From Geopsychrobacter sp. (GTDB lineage: Bacteria; Desulfobacterota; Desulfuromonadia; Desulfuromonadales; Geopsychrobacteraceae): DNA of 6,402 nucleotides. The stretch is from NCBI GenBank assembly GCA_030620915.1, contig JAUXIR010000089.1:1-6402 (forward strand), written 5' to 3'. Each line of letters starts with the position of its first letter. The first letter of the stretch is position 1. The notes under the pieces are model-generated. The model ran no database searches. It had not been told where the DNA came from and saw only the letters and a list, made by a program, of their open reading frames with translations. A program made the translations under genes and the position numbers. Of this stretch, positions 5,730 through 6,402 are shown in pieces.

Positions 5730-5733
5730 CTAG
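5730..5733. repeat. Right copy of CTAG flanking the insertion sequence
   Basis: This partners CTAG at 4316-4319. Removing the element and one CTAG would restore a continuous target around TAT-CTAG-TAAT. Confidence 0.65.
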
Positions 5734-5785
5734 TAATCCCTTCCAGGTGCCTGGTGTGGGTTTGGGGCCTTTACAGCCGGAGCTT

Positions 5786-5825
5786 CAGCCCTTAAGCTAT
5801 CCTTGATACGCTTGAGTTAAGGCTG
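5786..5825 (+). promoter_or_regulatory. Imperfect hairpin and weak promoter signals in the alr leader
   Basis: CAGCC-C-TTAA (5786-5795) can pair with TTAAGGCTG (5817-5825) with one bulged C and a 21-base loop. Just beyond, TTGAGT (5812-5817) and TATAGG (5837-5842) are weak -35/-10 candidates at 19-base spacing. The insertion sequence ends 120 bp before the alr start, so these are the only native sequences left to drive alr unless it is read from the insertion sequence or beyond. Low certainty. Confidence 0.3.
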
Positions 5826-5853
5826 TCGCTGCAAATTATAGGATATCTGCACC

Positions 5854-6402
5854 ATGGACTTTCCCCCACGCCCGACTCGGGCAGACATCAATTTATCGGC
5901 TCTGTGCCACAACCTGCAGCAGGTCCGAGCCTGCTGTAGCGCCGGGCAGGGAGTGTTGGCTGTCGTCAAGGCCGATGCCTACGGGCATGGTGCCGTCGCC
6001 GTCAGTCGCGCCCTCGAACAAGAAGCGGTCGCGCAGTTCGCAGTCGCGACCCTGGAAGAGGGCATCGAACTGCGCACCGCCGGGATCAGGAAACCGATTC
6101 TGGTGTTTGGTGGTTGTTATGCGGGACAGGAGGCTGAATTTGTGCGGCAGGGGCTGGCTGCGGCGGTTTTCAGCCTGTCCGATCTGCAACGTCTCAAACA
6201 ATTCGGTGTGGAACATGGCTTGGATTTCCCGGTTCACATAAAGTGTGACACCGGGATGGGCCGCGTCGGGTTTCTGCCCGCTGAAATTCCGCAATTGATC
6301 GATTTGTTGAAGAGAGGAACCGGGCTCGAGGTGGTCGGACTGATGTCACACCTGGCTTGTGCCGATGACCCCGGTTCGACAGCGACCCGCCGGCAGATTG
6401 AA
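5854..6402 (+). CDS. alr: Alanine racemase, N-terminal part (runs off window)
   Basis: The plus strand is open from ATG 5854 to the last base, giving 183 codons, about half of a usual 360-380-residue enzyme. Alanine racemase interconverts L- and D-alanine with pyridoxal phosphate in the cytoplasm and supplies D-alanine for peptidoglycan. The PLP-binding lysine is K39 in AVVKADAYGHGA. K130 and R137 in HIKCDTGMGRVGF correspond to the carboxylated lysine and the PLP-contacting arginine of the Geobacillus enzyme (K129, R136). MSHLACAD at 164-171 matches the conserved histidine motif of the barrel (usually THFA.AD). The N-terminus RPTRADINLSALCHNL is the standard start of the TIM-barrel domain. 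A modest Shine-Dalgarno AGGAT (5840-5844) lies nine bases upstream. The catalytic tyrosine and C-terminal beta domain lie outside the window. No defect is visible. Confidence 0.97.
   Translation, partial: MDFPPRPTRADINLSALCHNLQQVRACCSAGQGVLAVVKADAYGHGAVAVSRALEQEAVAQFAVATLEEGIELRTAGIRKPILVFGGCYAGQEAEFVRQGLAAAVFSLSDLQRLKQFGVEHGLDFPVHIKCDTGMGRVGFLPAEIPQLIDLLKRGTGLEVVGLMSHLACADDPGSTATRRQIE

Noticed and set aside
5893..6294. 133-codon open frame on the minus strand
   Set aside because: It is antisense to alr, whose plus-strand frame carries K39, K130 and R137 motifs and stays open to the window end.

Overview
The window looks like chromosomal DNA from a Gram-negative deltaproteobacterium of the Desulfuromonas/Geobacter/Pelobacter type. 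This is inferred from the protein families: a lipoprotein with two OB-fold-like segments, a DUF4019 protein, and a chemoreceptor-like N-terminus. Base composition is moderately GC-rich. No rRNA gene, complete tRNA gene or CRISPR array is present.

Layout. (1) 1-119, minus: first 39 codons of a membrane sensor, probably a methyl-accepting chemotaxis protein, cut by the window edge. (2) 120-333: its leader, with no other gene seen. (3) 334-378: a strong bidirectional terminator. (4) 412-3253, minus: a three-gene run read in the order DUF4019 membrane-anchored protein (3253-2810), 4-alpha-glucanotransferase malQ (2798-1296), OB-fold lipoprotein (1176-412). The first two are 11 nt apart and surely co-transcribed. 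The lipoprotein follows after 119 nt and may have its own promoter. (5) 3362-3413: a terminator-like hairpin next to what looks like the last 17 nt of a minus-strand tRNA gene (serine type, with CCA), without the rest of the tRNA. (6) 3414-4315: about 900 bp with no credible gene, possibly the scar of an integrated element. (7) 4316-5733: a complete 1410-bp insertion sequence with a 418-aa DDE transposase, 10-bp inverted repeats and a flanking CTAG at each end. (8) 5854-6402, plus: the first 183 codons of alanine racemase (alr), running off the window end. The insertion sequence ends only 120 bp before alr.

How the parts relate. MalQ handles maltodextrin/glycogen metabolism and Alr supplies D-alanine for peptidoglycan, so both are ordinary chromosomal genes. 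Between them lies a disturbed interval: a tRNA 3'-end remnant, gene-poor DNA, then an intact insertion sequence. The most notable details are the possible tRNA attachment-site scar and a leader of the transposase gene that appears built to silence read-through transcripts. I see no convincing new multi-gene system.
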